64,000 nt of DNA, taken from Megaleporinus macrocephalus. Lineage: Eukaryota; Chordata; Actinopteri; Characiformes; Anostomidae. Location: NCBI GenBank assembly GCA_021613375.1, contig CM038702.1:29281349-29345348 (forward strand). The letters are read 5' to 3'. Shown here in pieces: positions 35,395 through 49,900 of the stretch (its first letter is position 1; the number at the start of each line of letters is the position of its first letter). The notes beneath the pieces were generated by a model. It had not been told where the DNA came from. It did no database searches and saw nothing but the letters and a program-made list of their open reading frames with translations. Position numbers and translations under genes: made by a program.

Positions 35395-35395
<1 letters not shown>

Positions 35396-35433
<38 letters not shown>
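35396..35433. repeat. (CA)n microsatellite
   Basis: Uninterrupted CA run next to a C-rich tract. Confidence 0.97.
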
Positions 35434-35439
<6 letters not shown>

Positions 35440-36431
35440 TTATTTAAACAAAAAATAATTTCAGTGTATGCGCATGCAACTACTGATACTTTCACATACT
35501 GGACAGGTAAATCTCGTGTCATGTAACTTAACCTACGTGTACAAGGTAAAATGTAAAAGAGAGACTGAAAATAAATGTGACATTTTTCATTTCTATGCAA
35601 ACAAAGCCAAACAGAGAAAAAATGAATTAGTAAAAAGAAATAACAAGAATATTAGTAACAGTAAATAGGTCCTCATGGTGTAGCTTTCTATCCGATTCTA
35701 GTTCTTTTCATATGACATACAAAGAAGGAGCAATGAAAAAAACAAAGGAATAAAAAAACAAACAAAAAAAACCCAATAAAAAAATAATACTAATCCACAT
35801 GTGGCAAAAATATGCACCATGCAAAATGTGGTTTAACATTGCCAATTAACCTACAGCAAAAGGACTAGGTTGGGATGGAAAGTACCAGAAGAGGATCACC
35901 ATCACTCCCAAAACACATATTTTGCATTACAGTGCTCAAACGGCTAATTTTTCTAATAACGTGAAATTTCAATAAACTAAATTTAACAGGTTAAAAGCAG
36001 TGTCTGAAAAATGTGAATTCTACAAGATGTCTTTTTTAAATAAAATTAAAAAAAAAGAAAATTAAATGTGATGCAATTTGAGAGGCTGCATATCAAGTAC
36101 AATACAAACACACTGTGATGACCACCTTGTACAAGTTTAGTGCTTGCAAAATTTCAGCCTGGATTGCTGTACTTTGTTTAATTGATCTTGTAGAATATCT
36201 TGCTACCACTATGGATATGTAGAAAACTCCCAAGCTTGCAAAAAGAACAGATTAGAAACTGAGATTTTACAAAGTGACTGATTGTGTAGCGGAGCAAATA
36301 AAAAATGTCTAAGAAGCATTGTAAAGTATAAAATGCAGGGCAGTGAAGGTATGCATTGTAGTCACACCAACATGGAATGTAGAAAACACACTACAAGCCT
36401 TTGTTGGTTGTGTGATGATGGGGTGTGGGTG

Positions 36432-36434
<3 letters not shown>

Positions 36435-36472
<38 letters not shown>
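36435..36472. repeat. (GT)n microsatellite
   Basis: Uninterrupted GT run followed by a run of G. Confidence 0.97.
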
Positions 36473-36473
<1 letters not shown>

Positions 36474-36558
36474 GGGGGGGACAAGCTAAACACCTAAAGA
36501 GGACGATGTATTTATTACCAACGTTATCAACGTTAGATATTCATAAAAATCCAGGTTT

Positions 36559-36639
36559 AGTAGAAGTAGTAGTAGTAGTAGTAATAGTAATAATAATAAT
36601 AATAGTAATAATAATAGTAATAATAATAATAATAATAAA
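36559..36639. repeat. (AGT)n/(AAT)n microsatellite
   Basis: Compound trinucleotide repeat about 100 bp from the ube2h stop codon. Confidence 0.95.
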
Positions 36640-36733
36640 AATTGCCTTGTTTAAATATGAATATTATAGTCTGCTTCTCATGTTAGGAAATTATATAGTC
36701 TCTGCAATAAAGACAAGATGTGCTCATTTTCAA

Positions 36734-36858
36734 CTACAATTCCATATCTTGTGCCTCATCTTCTGAAAAGTCAGACATGGAGCTCTCTGATGAAGAGTCA
36801 CCCGCACCTTCCTCTTGCTCCTTCAAAGCCTCCTCTGTTGCATATTTCTGAATGTATT
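36734..36858 (-). CDS. ube2h: ube2h coding exon 7, stop codon (residues 143-183)
   Basis: Acceptor CTTTATACAG|AATA, stop TAG at 36736-36734. It encodes [18 protein letters not shown] followed by the acidic tail [20 protein letters not shown]. The preceding intron is about 7.8 kb. Confidence 0.96.
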
Positions 36859-39800
36859 CTGTATAAAGAGAGAGAGACACACACACATTGCATCCAAAAT
36901 ATTAACATATAACGATTAGACAAAAATATCCACTGGAACATCTTTCGAACTTGTAAGGAAATCATTGTTCTAAATAATCTACTAAATATGTTAAATACGT
37001 TTGAAGTACATTTACTTATATTTGGAAGTAATTGCCTACAACTTGATTCAGTTTTTAAAACAAAACTGAAAACTTATTTTTTCCACTTAGATCACAGGCA
37101 TTTTCATTCAAAGCCATGTAAATGAAAGAAAGAAAGTGTGGAAAGACATTGTCCAGCATTATCAATTGGGTAATTTAAAAATATAAAATTTCTTAAACAA
37201 TTATCTCTGCTTAAATAGCAGTCAAGTCACTTTATTTTTTTATAGAGATAAAGAGATAAATTATAGCATGCATTGTAACAACAATTCCTTATAGAAAAAC
37301 TCTAACAAGCAAGCCTAGGGTGACAGTTGCAAGAACCCCCCATTTTCTCCAGGATGTTTTCTTCATTAGGATGTTTTAAAGAGGCTATAGCAATGGGCCT
37401 TCCTCTTTAAGATTAAAACATGTACCTGAATATACAATAGAAAAACAGAAGTGGTTAACAGAATCACCAATTAGGTTATTGAATCATTGATGGTTATTAC
37501 CAGTATACTTTTCTTCATTTTTGACAGCCTAACATTACATTAAAAAGTTATCCGACTCACCTTGATCTTGAAGTGTCTTTACTGCTAAAGATATGAATAT
37601 CACAAGCATCTGTGACTATTGCTGCTGTTTATGCTAAGTGTTTAAGTTTGTAACGGTAACATTCTCCGGATTTTTTATTTATTTATTCTTTTTTTAAACA
37701 TACTTCTGCTTTTTGGGTAAAAAACACACCCAAAAGTCAAATTTCACACACCTTATATATATAGAGCTGCCAGACTACATACTGATTTCTAACAAGAATT
37801 TTTAGGTCTATTAAATATAATTTAGGTCTATAAGTATAAATTAATTACAAAAGTATAAAATGTAACACCTGTTAGTGTATCCTCCAATCCACGTGTATAA
37901 CAGTTTCAGTGAAACACCCAGTGAGACATCACTAAAAGTGCTCGGGTTATAGGTAATTCTATTTTACGATACGTGAAAATATTTTCTCCATTAGGGGTGC
38001 CAGTAGCAGTTAGCTATATACTGGAAGCCAGGGCGCCACACATTAGAGATAACCTGAAGCTGTAAGATAGCCGTAGATATTCAGGGATTGTTATTGATGT
38101 AGGGCAGAGGTGTCCAAAGTCCGGCAATTTTTATTGGCCCGCGGCATCACTCGTAAGAATACATTATTGGTGGCCCGCCAGAACGTTGCAATTTTTCCTT
38201 TCACCTGATGGGGGCAGCTGTGCGTACATGTACAGTACGTTTTACCACTGTGTTAGCAATCTAAGTTAAATTAACTTATAAGACATTATTTTTCTGACGG
38301 GGCATCCTGAGTTTATGGAACTGCATGCAGTGACTGCTACGTCAAAAAGTGCCATTTTAAAGTAATGGACGTCAGAATATTTTTTCTTAAGAGAGCCACT
38401 GCAAATGCGTGTGTCCCTTATACCAAGAGATTATTGTGGTAACGGGCGAATTAAATATGAAGAGACATTATAAACCAAAGCATGGACATTATAGTAAATA
38501 CTCAGGAAATGAGAGGGCAGAGAGACCCGGTCTCACAGCAGCAACTCTTCATCAGGGCACGTGGGGCACTGGAGAACCTGAACAGAGCGAGTTATGAGGT
38601 GGCTATGCTAATCGCTAAGCAGTGTCACTGAGGTGTTTAAACACTCTGGCAGCACTGATGTGTCTGATCCACTCACACCAGCACAACACACACTAACACA
38701 CCACCATCACCTATATGAAAGAGGTGTGTAAATCAACCATACTATCTCTGATTCCAAATTATGTATTGACCCCAAATCTACAACAGGTTGTGGTCACTGA
38801 ACTGCTTGTTGTTCAAGTGGGGCTAGAAAAACAATGCAGGCTTTGTAGATAATTGCTTAACTTTTGAGGGTAAGCCTAAGCAAGCACCCTTCAATCTTTA
38901 CATTTACTAAGAACCTACAGATATCATCAGCCTACAGTAGTAATGATTTTATGAATTTTATCAATAATACAATTGAAACAATCAGTTAAAAAAAATCTAA
39001 ATGCACAGCTAGCAATTAGAAGTACACTGCACATAAACCTAGTCTAGATCTTCAGCACTGTATAATTACTACAGAAATGTTGGAAATATTCACCTTATTT
39101 CAACAGAAAGAGCTGGTTGAAATGATTTTCTCCTTAAAACAATCTACTTGTATACTGGATTGAATTCCTACAAGTTTACTTAAAGATGTTTGCCAGAAAT
39201 AAGCATGTCTCTTCCATCTATAATAAGCTTCTCTTAGAAGTAACATTGCAGGAGTGATCGTTATCATTTGTAAATGTAAAAAACAGCAAATCTGCTCATA
39301 CTAAAGTATGGTGTTCCATAGGGTACGGTCTTAGCATATATAAGGTAAACAATATAGGTCCTATCACTAGGCACAATTTTCAGGAAACATGGTATAAATT
39401 CTTACTGTTATCTGATAACACACTGTTAAACAGATGATAAAATTTAACTTAATAAAACAGAGGACTGTGTAAGACATACACTATCGTGCAAAGTTCCTTG
39501 GCACCTAAGCTCATTGTTTAAAACCCTTTATCTTTTTCACCAGTAAGGACAGCATATATCATTAGAACAGTGAAACAATGAAAATAAGCATAAATAGCTT
39601 ATTCTGAAAGAAGTTGATAACTAAGGCAGTTTAAAAGAACAAAGTTTAGATTTCTACTGAACATTTAAGATAATTTATTCAAATTCCCTCACTTTTATTT
39701 ATTAAAATTCCCTCACCAGTAATCTTGATTTAGCCTGATGAAATACTGAGTAGTCAAACCAGGTATTAAATGCACTGAAAATAATACTGGCTTGCCAAAA

Positions 39801-42800
39801 GGAACAGCTTGTAAAGGGTTAAATAAACACAATATCAAGTACCACTACTTACTGTGTTAACACTACTGAATTGTTTTGCTGAGCAAATAAAAGCTTGCTG
39901 TCTGGATAAACAGCTTTTTAAATATGTCCCTCAGTGACTAAAACTTTTGTACAGTACTGTAAAAGACAGGATGTCAAGTACCTTTCTCTTACTCAGATAA
40001 AACAGAAATTTCTACAAACTGTTTATATTAATATATTCACCTTAATAGTTCAGTTGCACCAAATACATCTGTAAAAAGACATGGTGTCACAATCAATCCT
40101 AATCCCCCCCTCGATGAACACATGACTAATATTACTAGAATAGCTTTTCTTCATTTTTCGCAATATAGCTGAATTGTATTGTTTTTGTAATTGTTTTGCT
40201 CTCTGGTTTCTTCCTCCTTCACCCTTGGCTTGCTCAATGGGGGCTCAGACCTGTATTTTCTGTAAAGCTTACAACCCCCATCAACAACATCTAACATCAA
40301 CATTTATCAATAAACCATGACTTGACTAGACTAATAATTATTGCATATTGCTGCTGTGTTCGTATACGGTTAAGGTTTGTTTATTTATATAACGCTTATT
40401 ACAACAGTGTCACGAAGCAGCTTTACAGAAAAAAACATGTCCGGGCAGCCTTCAGGTCAGAAGGTTCCCTAACCTTCAGCCCACGACTGCTCCAAGCCAG
40501 CACCTTGTGATCCAAGTGGACGAGTTGGTTTATAGTAGTTCCAAGCTTTGAGAGGAAGTGACAGGCAATGTTTGCTTTGTAACATTCAGTTTATATTTTG
40601 TGCAATGAAACGAACTTTGGTATGCACCAGGCAAACAATATTTGCATATCTGGATTTTGTCGGGAATGTAACACAGAGGATTTTTATGTATTTTCAGTAT
40701 TCATTGGAGACAAGACATCATCTCTTACTAGTCTTATTGTGGGGTGTCCCTTGTGATCCATTTGTAAACATGTTTTATTTAAATTTTATATTTCCCAAGG
40801 CTTTTTAATACCATTTAAATATAAAGTAAAGATTACTGACCCAGACAGTGTCCCTTGGGTTAGGCAGTATCGCTCACATCAAAATTTGATCCAAGAAGTG
40901 TGGACATTATTTTTCATTCTCAGAATTTTCTAAACATGTGTCAGGAAAGCTTTTTCTATTAAAGAAGCTCATTTTCAAAGGTTGATTTTTTTTAGGCTCC
41001 GCATCTACACATTCTTGCAGGCCGCAAAACATGTAAACACCATAAATCTTACAAAAACAAATAACAATAACAAAATTTTTTGCACAGCTTTCATTGGGTT
41101 GGTTTTAACAGTGTAGGGGTGGGGACATTGGTGGGCACATGGGCCGTGGCTGTCAACAAATGCTATTGGCTGATGGCACCTCTTTTTTTGACTGACCACA
41201 CACACTTCAAAAAGCCTCTCAACAAGACAGTGGATGAAAAGGAATGCCAACAGGCGACTTAAGAGTAAAAGGAAACATTGGTTTAATGTATAATCATTTT
41301 TTAACAGCTTAACACTTTTTACAAATATATATTCACCCATTCCCTTTCATTTAAGTTAGACTGATATGGGATATTTGGCAGATATTAAAACTTTGAAAGC
41401 CAACCGCAAAACAAAATCAAATGTAGATTATTAAACACATCTTGCTAACATACTACAATCTTTACCTTGGTATTACATGTTATGGTTGATTTTTAGTTAC
41501 TCATTGAAAGCAATAAATTACTACTAAGAGACATCCATACAATACAGAGACCCATCTGACGTATATACAAAAACCTTTAATTTGCCATGCCTTGGTTAAA
41601 TTAATAAATGTAATTAATAATAATGTAAGTAATAAATGACTATTCAGAGACATCCACATGGTGTACAGACCTAAAATCACTTGTAGCGTACAGAGACTCG
41701 TCTCACAAACACACTACAACACTTGATTTGGTAAAATGGTTTGCTTTTATTATTTTTTTGTAATTTTTTATAAACATTAAATCACTACTTTGAGACATTC
41801 CCATGACATACAGATCTATATATTCACCTGTTGTGTACAGAAACTTAGTTGATTCTTTTCTTTTTTATACAAACTGTTTTTATAAATAGGCATGAATATG
41901 ATGTACAGATCTAAAATTGCTTTTTTTTTTACAAAGTAAAGATAGTAGTATATTTGTAAGAGGTGTTTTAATAAACTATGAGAAATTTTGTTTTGCAGTA
42001 GGTTTGTGTTGTGTCTCAGTAAAGTTCTAAGAGGCTTTCCTCAAGTTTTTCCAATGTATGTCTAACTTGTTTTACACAGATTTATAAAAGTAACAGATAT
42101 TAACAAAATCTGTGTATTTCAAGTCTTGAGCGCAAAGACTTCTCTCAAGCACAGAGAGCAGCTGTAGGAAAGCCAACACATGGAGGAGGGAAAAAATATT
42201 GAAGGACGGAAAAAGCAGTTAGAGTGTCATTATGAAAAACGCGCATGCAGTTCTTCTTTCTGTGCCCATGAGTTTCAATATTTTACACACAGAATGTGAA
42301 AACTTGCAGGTTTATATTTGTCACCTTATGTTTTTGCTCCCTTGTTTACAAGGTCTGTCATGCTTTTGATTTGGCAAACAGAGGGGATTGGGAAACAAAA
42401 ATTGGATATATCTAAAAATAAGTCCCTTGATTTGCACATAGGAAAAATATGCTGGGGACCTCTACCCTAGATTTTGGCTTTTGGCACCTGGAACATGCAA
42501 AACTATTAAAACATTTAAGAGACAGTTTCTTATTTCAAGCTAATAAATATTTATTTAGGTTATAGTCTGCGCTCTGAAGTGTCCAGTAACAGTGTAAGAA
42601 AATATTTAATATCTAAAACATTGTTTGGTGATACTGTTTTGACTTTTATTAACAGTTTACAAACCGAGATTTGTGGTAGACAATAGTTAATTCCGGGTTT
42701 GGTTAAACCCCCTGACCACCAGACAATTAGTAACCTACAATGAATGCACAGAAGTGTAAAATGGAAAATTAAATAAACAAAATTACTCCCAAAATTTAGT

Positions 42801-45800
42801 GCCAAGTTTAGTGAAAGAGGAATCATGCTGTTGGTTGTTTTTCAAAGCCTGGCCAGTAAGGCCACTAAGTTTTAGTAAAGGGAAATCTTAATGTTTCAGC
42901 ATAGCTAAACATTTTAGACAACTGTATGTTTCCAACCTTGAGAGAAAGCAAATTTCTGTTTCAGCGTAATTGTGTCCCTATGCAAAAAGTTGTTGTGGAG
43001 TACAGTGGCCCAGTAAATTTGGCCCTCTGACCTTAACCCAATCTAATACCTTTGGGATGAACTAAAACACAGATACAAGTTAGACCCTCTAAACAAACAT
43101 CATTGTTTGCTCTTGTGGATTAACAGACACAAATTCTATAGACACATTTCAAAATCTTGGAGAAACCATTCACAAATTGATTTACAATGGAATGTCATTA
43201 AAGCATGTAACGTGTAGGTGTCCCTATACTTTTCTCCATAAAGTGTATGTGACCCACATCCAGAGTAATGAAGAGACATCATCTGATTCAGTGCATGCAA
43301 CTAGTGGATTTGTATATCCTTCCACATTTTGTGTGAAAATCACAAAGGGTTTACCCATCACATCAAAAATCACGCTTCATTTAGTCTACATCAGATTATT
43401 AGATCAAATATCTCTTTACACAGTACTGTGGGTATCATTTTAGTGAGAGCTGAAACTGCTCCAAATATTTTTATATGCAAGTGTCTTTCAGGAGGAATTT
43501 AAGAAGATATTCAGAAATTGAGAAAATGTGATAAGACCGCAGGGGGTTTATTAAGAGCACTTGCACAAAAACTCTGGTGGTGTGACAATCTGTCTACCAG
43601 AATTCTTGAGTCTCATATGTTGTTCACATGATTTAGAATGAGTCAGCCCTATATTAAAAAAATTAGAACTATTTAAGAATTGGTACCTGACAAAGGCATG
43701 AGTAAAATCTAGCTATTTGTTATGATAACAAAAAACAGGCAACAATGCATTTACAAAATAAACTCACACTTTGCAGCGGCAACATCATTGGAGACCAGTC
43801 TAGACAATATATGGGCGTGAAACCAAAAGGGCATGTAGGTGTTTTGAGAAAAAAAGCTCTCGAAAGAGGGAAGTTCTGAAGTACTGAAGCTCAGCTAAAC
43901 ACAAAAGAAAAACACTGCTTGCTAGGTATCATGCATGCCCGACTCAAGATTCATTACCTATTGTCCAAGTCAAGGTTTAATTACCACTCCAAAAATAGAT
44001 CAAATGTTGGCCAATGTGGATGCACGCTCTTAGTAAACAATAACCATTAAGAATTCAGCCAGGCCGTAGAATAAATTGCATTTTATATGTGAAAACGTAC
44101 AAAATAAAAGCCCACACAAAGACATGGAACAACATCCTTCAGTAAAGTTTCACTAAAAAAATCTAAATGCTACAGCATTTAATGGCACTCCAGAGAACAG
44201 AGTGCTTCTAACTTTGTGGAACAATAGACCACAAAGACCCCTGACTTTAACCGTATCAAACACCTTTAAGCTGAAATAGTACACCAGGCCATGGCTTGTT
44301 TGTCCAAAATCAGTGAGAAACTCTTGATCAGTGAGAAACGAATGATCTTGTGGTTGAATGTAAGTGAACAAAAACAAGTGGAATCTCCTACCAGAGGAGT
44401 AAGTGATGATATAGAAAAACAAGGAACAACTCCATTTTAACTGCCAAACAGCTGGAATGACACATTGAACACCTACAAAATGTGGATACCATATGTTACA
44501 GGTTTTGTGCACCTGCTTTTACTCATTTTTTTTATAGTGTACCGTATTTTAAAATGACATCTTTTGAGTAAGACTTTTAAACTTTCATTGAAACAAACAG
44601 AGCCATAACTCACCTTTGATTTTCTGTTTATACTCTTCTGGTCGGTGCAAGTACATGGCTGCAGCATCCCCATTCAGGGGATCAATAGGATTGGGGTATG
44701 CCAGCAGCTGTGGCAGAAACGACTCAAAAATATTGGTAAGGTCTGTAACAGGTAGAAATAGAGAATAAATGGCAAATAACATAAATGTTACCCTAAATTT
44801 GCACTGTAGAGAGCTGATTTTAATATATAAATATAAAACCAATTAATCAGTATTGCTATTTAACCCCAAACAGTGATACATTGTGATGCAACTGGTTGTG
44901 TTTAGAGTGCTGCAGTGCAAAACATTCTAACTGGATTCTTACTTCAGCTGACAGTATGGCTTGTTAATACAGATTAACTGCCACATATTCATCATGGACA
45001 TTGGTACATTTCAGTTCAGAAAAATACTGGAAAAGAAAAGTAGGGCTGTACCAAACCAGTACTGCTATTATGGATATGGAAATATGATAACTATGAATGA
45101 CACCAAAGCAGCAAAGCAATTTCTGACCCATGGCTACTGATTGGCATGTACCAGATGGAAATGAACACATCAGTGGTGTTATGTTTACAAACAGCAGCAA
45201 AACTGCTATGAAATGCTCTTACTGCGGCATAAATAACTGTAATTTTATAATCCCCTGCACTGGAGATGCAACAGAATTTAAGTATACACAATAGAGATTT
45301 CATAAAAATTATTATCTCAATTAGAACGGCAGAATCAGACAGCAGCAATGCAAATTATGTACTGTAGAACAGTACAGTACTACAGTACATAATATTATCA
45401 AAAGAATCAGAGAAGGGACAAAGAGGGCAGTCAATATTGAATGCTCACGACCTTCAGGCCCTCAGGTGGCAATCCATTAAAATGGGCATGAGTTTATACT
45501 GAATATTATGGCATGGGATGGGGAACACTTTATTGTCTGGGAACTCAGTTTGCTGTGCAATCCACAAATGCAAGTTAAAGTTGCATCATGAAAAGAAAAA
45601 GCCATGTGTCAACACAATCCAGAAACACCACAATCTTCTCTGGGTCAAAGCTGTTCTGTGGTCAGATGAATCTTCAATCTTTTTTGAAAATGGATGTTAT
45701 GTCTTGCTGACTCAGAAGAAGAGACACCATCCAGCTTATTTTCAGTGCATGGTTCAAAAGCCTGTATCTCTGATGATATGGGGTTGCATTAGTGCCTATG

Positions 45801-46826
45801 GCATGGGCAATTATGATTATTTGGAAAGGCACGATCAATGCTGAACAGTACTTAGAAGTTTTAGAAGTCAAGTCAAGTCAAGTCAATTTTATTTATATAG
45901 CGCTTTTTACAACGATGTTGTCTCAAAGCAGCTTTACAGAGTTTTGAAAACAGTTATAACATATATCCCCCAGTGAGCAAGCCAGAGGCAACAGTGGCAA
46001 GGAAAAACTCCCTCAACTGGAGGAAGAAACCTTGGGAGGAACCAGACTCACAAGGGGAGACCCATCCTCCTCTGGTCAAACAGTATTTACAGTTTGAACT
46101 AAATACCAAAGAACAACATATAGAACAACATATGCTCCTATAAAGACAATGCCCCTTTCAGGGAAGACCTTGCATAAATCTGCAAGACAAAGCTAAACCA
46201 CATACCGCATCCATCATAACAGCATGGTTTTGAATAAGAAGAGTTCAGGTGCTGAACTGGCCTGCCTGCTGTTCAGACCTTTTGGCAATAGAAAACATTT
46301 GGCGCATCATGAACAAAAAAAAAAAAACAGCCAAGGAAAACCAGGACTGTTAATCAGCTAGAATCCTACATCAGACAAGAATGGGAAGATATTCTTCAGC
46401 ATTCTTCAGAACTGGTCTCCATTTAAAGACTGTTGTCAAAAGATAATAAGATTCTACACAATGGTAGTCATGGCCCTGTCCCAACTTTTTTGAGATGCAT
46501 TGCTGCCATTAGATTCTAAAGGAGTTGATATTTTTTATGAAATATTAAAATGTCTCAATTCTGTTGTGAATAAATTATGGGTTTATGATATTTATTTACA
46601 TTTTACACCAACTGTTTTGAAATTGGTTGCACATTCCTACAGTGGAACCATAATCAGCTCAGCCTTGCCTTAACACACTACTGAACAAGTAGGCCACTCT
46701 CACCACATACGCAGAGCTGTGAATGTATACATACCATAAAGGGCAGTCCATGTCTGATTTATCACATCTAAACACACTGTCCCAGATCTGTAGGTGAAGA
46801 GGCAGTTTTTATTGCTTTTCACAAAA

Positions 46827-46901
<75 letters not shown>

Positions 46902-46902
46902 T

Positions 46903-46952
<50 letters not shown>

Positions 46953-49900
46953 CATCATATTACTAAAGTACATCAAAAGAAAAAAAAAAAAATTAAACAA
47001 AACTGTCATGACATGATATTGTATTTGTGGAAGAGCCCTACAGTTTTCGCCTACTCAGGATAGCAATTGAGGTTTTTTTCACTTGCTACTTTTCGGTAGT
47101 GTATTAGATCAGCCAATGAGATGTGTTTAACAGCCCAGCAGCTTCAGTACATCATTATAGCTCTGCTCTCCTGCTTGTTGGCTGTTTGTTAAACATTTCC
47201 AAGCCAAAGTTTAAGATAGTTTTGGTTGATGGACTGTTCTTAGTCCAGCAATGACAATGAAGTGTTTTAAAACTCTGATCAACTCTCACCACGTCAGTGT
47301 CCCAGCTGTGCTAAGAATGATCCACCACCCAAATAATACCTTGTCGGTGGTGGTCTTGTGGGGGTCCTGACTATTAAAGAGAACAGAGTTACAATATATG
47401 CAGAGAAACAGATACCGTTTGTAATTTGTAACTTTTAGGTCACAGTAGGAAAAAAAAAAGAGTGTCTGTGCTTCTAGGCACAGACACACACAAACACGTC
47501 TTCATAGGAGAGTGATGTTTTTCTGATGTGAGAGACCTTCGAATGTGGCCTTCGACATAAAATTCATATCTTCCTTAATGCAGCATTTTTTAAGAGACTG
47601 TCTCTTAACGGACACATCTTTTTATATTAACCTGTCGGAGGTGGTGGTGGACGGGGTGAGAGTCTCCCTGCTGTTAAAAAAAAATCCTATACACTTCATA
47701 ACAAAATGACACACTAATAATAACTTTTCAGCTTTTGAAAGCGGTCCATTCTGACTAAATGCGAGGTGCATTGTGACCATCGTGTATTATTTTTTTCATA
47801 CTTTTTCTCACTAGCAAACGCTGAGCTTATTAAAGTTTGGCAAGTTCTGTCTGCCTCAATGTGACTGCAAATCTAACACCAAGATAATAAAATTAATGGA
47901 AATAATGGATGGATAACTATTACAAGGAATAATACTGAACAAGAAAAATTCATACCCAAGTTAAGTTTATATTAAGTACCCAAATACCATCCCCCCAATT
48001 AATACATTACACAAAACACCATGATGGTTAACATAACCAACACATCAAAAATGTATCAAGACCTAACTCAAACTAAGCGCCTTTTCCAATGCTTCCTCCA
48101 TTATTTGAGACTTTACAAGCTTCTGCTCACTATTTGAAAATTTAGCATTGACACTATAGTTTATTTGAACTTTGCTAAAATGCAAGCTACAAGCTAAAAG
48201 TATGAGAAACAAAATGTGCATAATGGTCAGGCCCTAGTTACTAGCACAGTTCACAAACACAGTTACACTCATAAAATGTCCAACTTACGCTTCATCAATG
48301 TTAGGATGAAAGATCTTATTCATGAACCCTGTAGAAACAGCAAAGATTTAGCAATTAATTTACTTGCCTTAATTTGGCGGATGCAAAGTAATGCTTTGTG
48401 TATACAATTTCCATCTCAAATGCATTATTTTTTTGTTTAGTGGCTATGAAGCAAAAATTACAATAGCACTATGTGGGAGATGTAATCTTATGAGCACATT
48501 GGTAGTTGGTGATACTTTACCTATAGATGGAGATTTGAAGGGGTATTTGTCAGGAAGATCTACTCTCACTTTCCACACACCCCCTTCATATGGTGCTGCA
48601 ATGAGAAAAGAAAAATGCTTAAAAAGATGGGTAACAAAAGAAAATAATGATAGTGTTATTAGTAGAATAAACTTTATCTGTTGGCTATACAGGTAAATGC
48701 AAGGCAGAGTGAGACCTCAAGTACAGTTAGCACTTACCTATGTACCAAAAAAAGATGGACTACAACTGGACTTATTACTGGATTTATTACAAGCATAAAC
48801 ATAACATACAGAGCAGTCATATATCAGATTTTGTAATCAAAAGAGGAGGAAACACAGTTTCTGCATAAACTGTAGGCTTTATTAAACACTGTCTCTGCTC
48901 CAGCCTCAGCTTACACACTTTCAAAAAACAATGAAAGTTGTTACAACTGACACCATAATATTGACTAAACTTCAGCAAGAATCTCAGGCTCATAAGACTT
49001 GAAAAGGTTGAATGTGAAACAACATTCAGCTCTGTTTTAGCCAAGCCATAAAATCCTGATAATCTATTTAAAAAAAAAGAAAAAAAGACCTACGTTAATG
49101 AAAAAAAAAACAAAAAAAAACTAAACTTTCGCCACAAGCAGTCCAAGGATTTAAGCACAAATCAGCACCATGGAGGTTTATGCAGTTTATCAAAGTCAAA
49201 TAGAATCCACAAATTTACAAACAGAGGACAAATAATGGAAATATAATAATGAAAAGTCTATAAAAAGGCCTTAATTTGTCAAAAGCGTTGAGCAGTGGTC
49301 TTTAAACAAGATATATATGTGAAGTCTATATGTACTGATCTAATAGGTTTTAAAGTATGTGCTAGATTTTTATAAAATAAAGTCAATATGACAATTGGTG
49401 TCACTTCTGACAAAGTTGGATTTGCAAAGTTTTTTGGTTCACTAAAAGTTTATCCCTTTTAATGTGCATAGCATAATGACACACTGCACTTACATGGATC
49501 CTTTTTGGCATACAGAAAATAAGTGAAATGGAGGCAAATGTCTCCATATGTTATGATTATAGGTAAAAGGCCTTTCAAAAGATGTTTAAGTTTTGGTCAG
49601 ATTGACCATTTGACCTTGGTGCAACAAGCTGTAGTATTTAATGACTGGGACAAAACTTACAAGCAGTTATATTTTAGAGTATGTAACTGCAAAGTTGTTC
49701 AGGACAGGCAACTGAACCACAAGACATTTATAATTTAAATGCAGACGGCATATCATCACTTGAAGTATTTTTTATGTATACTCAAGTGCTAGATCGGAAA
49801 CAAAATTGGAAATTAAATTCAAACAAACTTGCACACCATCTGAGTCTCAATATATTTAGCCGTTTAATATTAAGATAAACAGACCAACTTCTAATGAATT

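Larger units (their letters stand above)
32820..36733 (-). other. ube2h: Region downstream of the ube2h stop; may contain its 3'UTR
   Basis: Non-coding sequence on the 3' side of ube2h. The closest minus-strand AATAAA found lies at 36516-36511, with others farther on. Vertebrate UBE2H transcripts have long 3'UTRs, so the end cannot be fixed. It holds microsatellites at 34543-34640, 35396-35433, 36435-36472 and 36559-36639. Confidence 0.4.
36859..44613 (-). other. ube2h intron between coding exons 6 and 7
   Basis: Holds hAT, Tc1-like and SINE-like fragments and a degenerate tandem array, listed separately. No other gene was recognised. Confidence 0.8.

Noticed and set aside
46700..47063. Open frames with YIYI and CVCV/THTH runs
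   Set aside because: Low-complexity translation of the (TA)n(CA)n tract; only 46735-46787 within it is a true ube2h exon.
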